Positions 23,497-26,368 of a stretch of 26,368 nucleotides of DNA are shown here, one piece after another; within the stretch, counting starts at the first letter, position 1; each line of letters begins with the position of its first letter. A model generated the notes under the pieces. The model did not search any database. It was not told where the DNA came from and saw nothing but the letters and a program-made list of their open reading frames with translations. The position numbers and the translations under genes were made by a program. The stretch is from contig CAJUCB010000017.1 in NCBI GenBank assembly GCA_910584805.1, positions 1-26,368 on the forward strand. The letters are read 5' to 3'. The DNA comes from an uncultured Oscillospiraceae bacterium. GTDB lineage: Bacteria; Bacillota; Clostridia; Oscillospirales; Oscillospiraceae.

Positions 23497-24594
23497 TCAT
23501 GCCTTGGGGAAGCCCTCGGGAATCTCGTGCTTTACGCAGCGGCGGCCCTCCTTGCTCCAAATATTCCCCAGGCACTTGGTGCAGCCGATGCAGGGGGATT
23601 CCTCACCCTGTTCCAGGTGCTTGTAGAAATCCGGCTGGCAGATGAAGGGACGGGAGGCGGAGATGAAGTCGATGCCAGCGGCCAGGATGGCGTCCATCTC
23701 TTCCAGCTTCCGCACGCCACCCACCAGGATGAGGGGGAGGGAGACGGCTTTGCGGATTTCCTTGGCCCGGTCCAGATAGAAGGTGGGCACCTTCTTCTTC
23801 CCCAAGCCCAACCAGTTGTAGCCGGAGAGCTCGATGCCGTCGGCCCCCAGGGCCTCAAACTGGCGGCAGAAATAGAGGATGTCTTGGGCATAGGCGGCGT
23901 CGGCCTCCCCGGCGCAGTTGGTGTTGACCTTCACCAGGACGGGGTAGTCCTGGCCCACAGCCTCCCGGATGGCAGTGAGACATTCCCCGGGGAAGCGGAA
24001 ACGGTTTTCGGCGCTGCCGCCGTAGCTGTCCGTGCGCTGGTTGGAGTTGGGGTCCAGGAACTGGCTGAGGAGGTAGCCATGGGCGCAATGGAGCTGGACG
24101 CCATCGAAGCCCAGGGCCTTGGCGGCCTTGGCGGCGTCTACAAAATCGGCGCGGATTTTGTCCAGGCCGGCCTGGATGAGCTCCGTGGTGGTCATCTCAT
24201 TGGGGGCGGTCATGCCGCCGGTGGGGGCCAGGAGCTTGCCGCCCTCCACCCGCTTTTCCGGCAGGAACACGTTCATCCCCGCGTGCATGAGTTGAAGAAT
24301 CAGCCGGCCGCCGGCGGCGTGGACCGCGTCCAGGACGGTTTTCTGGCTGTCCCGCTGTTCCTGGGTGGCGAAGCCTACCTGAATGCCAGTGGAACGGGCT
24401 TCGGGGGAGATGTAGCTATAGGCGGTGATGATGGCCCCCACGCCGCTCTGGGCGATTTCCTGATAGAGGGCCACTTGCTCGGGGGCACAGCTTCCGTCCC
24501 GCTGGCCGAAGGGGTCCTGGGTGGCGGAGCGGATGAGGCGGTTGGGCAGAGTGAGGCTGCCCAGCTTACCGGGGGTGAAGAGTGCAGATGCCAT
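23497..24594 (-). CDS. Old Yellow Enzyme-family NADH:flavin oxidoreductase with C-terminal cysteine cluster
   Basis: This 365-residue FMN-binding TIM barrel has the QLMHAG strand (101-106), a substrate-loop motif H169-C-A-H172-G-Y174-L-L-S-Q-F-L, RTDSYGGSAENR (187-198) and LILVGGVR late in the barrel. A cysteine set C335-x2-C338-x2-C341-x11-C353 lies near the C-terminus and resembles the 4Fe-4S site of 2,4-dienoyl-CoA reductase and bile-acid BaiCD/BaiH enzymes. The second half of those proteins (the FAD/NAD domains) is absent, so this is a single-domain version of 365 rather than ~650 residues. Substrates are unknown; a reductase of unsaturated carbonyl compounds is likely. Start ATG 24594 follows AAGGAGACC (minus strand). 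Confidence 0.88.
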   Translation of the reverse strand: MASALFTPGKLGSLTLPNRLIRSATQDPFGQRDGSCAPEQVALYQEIAQSGVGAIITAYSYISPEARSTGIQVGFATQEQRDSQKTVLDAVHAAGGRLILQLMHAGMNVFLPEKRVEGGKLLAPTGGMTAPNEMTTTELIQAGLDKIRADFVDAAKAAKALGFDGVQLHCAHGYLLSQFLDPNSNQRTDSYGGSAENRFRFPGECLTAIREAVGQDYPVLVKVNTNCAGEADAAYAQDILYFCRQFEALGADGIELSGYNWLGLGKKKVPTFYLDRAKEIRKAVSLPLILVGGVRKLEEMDAILAAGIDFISASRPFICQPDFYKHLEQGEESPCIGCTKCLGNIWSKEGRRCVKHEIPEGFPKA

Positions 24595-24626
24595 AAAATT
24601 TGGTCTCCTTTTGTTTGATGAGGTAG

Positions 24627-24655
24627 ATTATAGCGGAGACCGAGTGAAATTACAA
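24627..24655 (-). promoter_or_regulatory. Promoter of the OYE gene
   Basis: On the minus strand TTGTAA (24655-24650) and TATAAT (24632-24627) are 17 bases apart. The transcript would start near 24620, about 26 bases before the start codon, and includes the ribosome binding site. Confidence 0.75.
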
Positions 24656-24678
24656 GGGCATTCAAGGGATGAAAGGGT

Positions 24679-24996
24679 TTACCCTCCTGATGGGGTAACA
24701 GATTCTTTCCCTTGATATAATTCTTCATGGAACACATCAATCATGATCCTTACCCCCAAGCGAAACCCACCCATAAACATTTCTGAAAACTCATAGGGCG
24801 TTGTTTCGGACAGCTCGTCTATAATTTTGATGAATTGCTTATGCAGGGGTGGGTCTAATTTTTTTAGGATATCAATGAAATCGCTATGGTGCTGGATATG
24901 CTTCTTACAGAGTTTTCGATATTCGTCGCTTTCGGGGAAATATTGCTCCCAAGGAGAAATGTTCCCGGCATACAATTCGTATAGTATGTTTTTCAT
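24679..24996 (-). CDS. DUF6809-like small protein
   Basis: This 105-residue protein starts MKNILYELYAGNISPWEQYFP, which matches the known family start (MKxILxELYxGNIxPxE). It is mostly helical, with a middle LDPPLHKQFIKIIDEL segment and FMGGFRLGVRIMIDVF. The function of the family is not known. I chose ATG 24996 because of AGGAGT (minus strand, 25009-25004). The frame stays open further upstream, but those residues look unlike a protein. Base use is clearly richer in A/T than the neighbouring genes. No terminator was found between it and the OYE promoter. Confidence 0.8.
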   Translation of the reverse strand: MKNILYELYAGNISPWEQYFPESDEYRKLCKKHIQHHSDFIDILKKLDPPLHKQFIKIIDELSETTPYEFSEMFMGGFRLGVRIMIDVFHEELYQGKESVTPSGG

Positions 24997-25125
24997 AGGC
25001 GATACTCCTAAACTAAAGATAATCTCTTTTAAGTTTAGCATATATTGTGTGGAAAGCTGACACTCACTAAATGTCAAAAAATAAATTTGTGCTAAGACTA
25101 AGAACAATACCGCCCCAGCTTGTCC

Positions 25126-25155
25126 TTGACAGCGCCCCCTTCCCGCCCCTATAAT
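25126..25155 (+). promoter_or_regulatory. Consensus promoter of rarD
   Basis: TTGACA (25126-25131) and TATAAT (25150-25155) are 18 bases apart. A leader hairpin, CGCCCCGT/ACGGGGCG (25176-25183 and 25190-25197), comes before the ribosome binding site GGAAGGGGAG. Confidence 0.88.
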
Positions 25156-25216
25156 ACTCATCATTACGACAAACACGCCCCGTGAAAAAACGGGGCGCGG
25201 AAGGGGAGTTTTTTTC

Positions 25217-26122
25217 ATGGGACGTCGCAAACGTCTGGGTCTGGCTACGGTCACGGGTTCCTATGTGCTCTGGGGGATGCTGCCCATCTTCTGGGGCTTT
25301 TTGGCCTCGGTGAACTCGGTGTATGTCCTGGCCCAGCGGATTCTGTGGTCTATGGTGTTCATGGGCCTGTACATGCTGGTGAAGCGCCAGTGGGGGGAGA
25401 TTCGGGAGGCTTTCCGCAGCAAGAAGGTGGTGGGGCTCAGCTTTGTCTGCGGGGTGCTCATTACCTTCAACTGGGGGATGTACATCTATTCCGTCAACAG
25501 CGGCCACGTGTTGGAGGGCAGCATGGGCTACTTTATTGAACCGGTGCTGGTGGGGGTCATTGGGATCATTGCCTTTCGGGAGCGGCCCTCCCTGGCGGAG
25601 AACCTCACCCTATTCTGTGCCGCGGCGGGGGTGGCCTACCTGATCGTCCGCACCGGGGAGGTGCCCATGCTGGCCCTGCTCATTGGCCTGCCCTTTGCCG
25701 TCTATGGTGCGGTGAAAAAGAACCTGAACTTAAGCGCCCAGGCGTCGCTGTTTTTGGAAACCCTATTTATGGTCCCCTTCGCCCTGGGCTTCTCCCTCTG
25801 GTGGCAGAACCGGCTGGGGGGGCTGGACCCGGTGCTGGATGGGGCATCCTTCTGGCTGCTGCCAGCCTGTGGCGTGGCCACCTCTGTGCCCCTGCTGCTG
25901 TTCAACATGGGAGTGAAGGAGACCCCGTATTATTTCACCGGCATTCTCATGTACATCAATCCCACCCTGCAATTCCTTATGGGCCTGTTCTATTTCCGGG
26001 AAGCCTTGGACCGGGACCGGCTGATTGCCTTTGTCATTATATGGATCGGGATTCTGTTCACCGTGGGGGAGAAGGTGAAATTCCTGCTCCAGGAGCGCAA
26101 GGAGGTGGGTTCCCCCACCTGA
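25217..26122 (+). CDS. rarD: RarD-family EamA transporter
   Basis: This 301-residue inner membrane protein has about ten membrane helices in two EamA halves. The first half opens SYVLWGMLPIFWGFL (15-29) and contains ILWSMVFM and the N-W-x-M-Y-I-Y-S-V-N-S-G-H-V-L-E-G-S-M-G-Y-F motif that marks RarD. The second half ends with FYFREALDRDRLIAFVIIW. RarD is a putative drug/metabolite transporter of unknown substrate; it gave chloramphenicol-related phenotypes in Pseudomonas. ATG 25217 has AGGGGAG (25202-25208) upstream. The stop is 1 base away from the convergent sfsA stop. Confidence 0.93.
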   Translation: MGRRKRLGLATVTGSYVLWGMLPIFWGFLASVNSVYVLAQRILWSMVFMGLYMLVKRQWGEIREAFRSKKVVGLSFVCGVLITFNWGMYIYSVNSGHVLEGSMGYFIEPVLVGVIGIIAFRERPSLAENLTLFCAAAGVAYLIVRTGEVPMLALLIGLPFAVYGAVKKNLNLSAQASLFLETLFMVPFALGFSLWWQNRLGGLDPVLDGASFWLLPACGVATSVPLLLFNMGVKETPYYFTGILMYINPTLQFLMGLFYFREALDRDRLIAFVIIWIGILFTVGEKVKFLLQERKEVGSPT

Positions 26123-26123
26123 A

Positions 26124-26368
26124 TTATAGGCGCAGCTCCACCGGCTTGCCGGGGGTGAGGCTGTCTGGGGTCACCTGGCAGTTCAGGGCCAGGACCTGTA
26201 CCCCGGCGGCGCGGGCCTCCCGTAAGGCCGCCCCGAAGGCGGGGTGGGTGCGGTCGTTGGGGGAGAAGAAGGCCACGTCAGACATCTGGATGATGAAGCA
26301 CACCGCAGCCTCATAGCCTGCCGCCAGGCAGGCGGTGAGCCCGTGGAGGTGCTTTACCCCCCGCTGGG
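26124..26368 (-). CDS. sfsA: SfsA family protein, 3' part
   Basis: The minus-strand frame is open from the window edge (two partial bases first) to TAA at 26126-26124, giving the last 81 residues. It reads QRGVKHLHGLT, then YEAAVCFIIQMSDVAFFSPND, HPAFGAALREARAAGVQVLAL and VTPDSL, which is the C-terminal nuclease-like half of SfsA (R-G-V-K-H-L motif, FxIQ strand, A-x-x-x-G-V-x-V). SfsA was first described as a sugar fermentation stimulation protein; it has a nucleic acid-binding fold and its role is uncertain. No ATG exists in the visible part except one internal, so it must start outside. It converges on rarD with a 1-base gap. Confidence 0.9.
   Translation of the reverse strand, partial: QRGVKHLHGLTACLAAGYEAAVCFIIQMSDVAFFSPNDRTHPAFGAALREARAAGVQVLALNCQVTPDSLTPGKPVELRL

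Noticed and set aside
23479..24618. Plus-strand open frame of 379 codons opposite the OYE gene
   Set aside because: No recognisable motif; the minus strand encodes an obvious OYE protein with its own promoter and ribosome binding site.
1..26368. CRISPR arrays, tRNA or rRNA genes, transposases
   Set aside because: Looked for regularly spaced repeats, cloverleaf-type ends and DDE/IS-type proteins by eye; none found. A tRNA-scan and repeat search would be needed to exclude them formally.

Overview
The window looks like chromosome from a GC-rich, low-oxygen-adapted Firmicute, most likely a gut Clostridium relative of the Oscillospiraceae/Flavonifractor kind. This is an inference from protein style: a DUF6809 protein, a single-domain Old Yellow Enzyme with a cysteine cluster, a CotH/VTC/DUF4956 cassette, SLH-domain surface proteins, strong Gram-positive ribosome binding sites and consensus sigma-A promoters. 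No rRNA, tRNA, CRISPR array, transposase or integrase was seen.

Region 1 (1-4137, + strand) is the right part of a mobile element that enters from the left edge. It holds the C-terminal end of a RepA-like hexameric ATPase, an AT-rich gap with five AAGTTAA repeats, a run of tightly coupled small genes (including a Lar-type antirestriction protein), a phage scaffolding protein, a major capsid protein and an orphan zinc-ribbon protein. Portal, terminase and tail genes are not present in the visible part. This makes it a candidate phage satellite, or a remnant prophage. A promoter and a 20-bp leader hairpin precede the capsid genes. A perfect 9-bp dyad lies in the gap between the island and the chromosome (4138-4280).

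Region 2 (4241-9625) is a polyphosphate/CotH cassette. A histidine kinase and an OmpR-type regulator (- strand) are divergent from a VTC-type polyphosphate polymerase, a DUF4956 membrane protein and a membrane-anchored CotH kinase (+ strand). An 11-bp direct repeat in the shared promoter region is the likely regulator box.

Region 3 (9588-17059, - strand) holds a secreted C39-like peptidase with SLH repeats, and then a glycolytic operon trmL-pgk-tpiA-gpmI-eno. The operon has a consensus promoter upstream of trmL and a strong terminator after eno. It carries triose-to-PEP steps of lower glycolysis but no gap gene.

Region 4 (17189-26368) is ordinary chromosome: an ABC-2 exporter pair, ychF overlapping an SDR reductase, an autoregulated PadR/DUF2812 pair, a zinc-dependent phospholipase C-like protein, an OYE-family reductase, a DUF6809 gene, rarD and the 3' part of sfsA. 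Most units have clear promoters and intrinsic terminators, which are listed.
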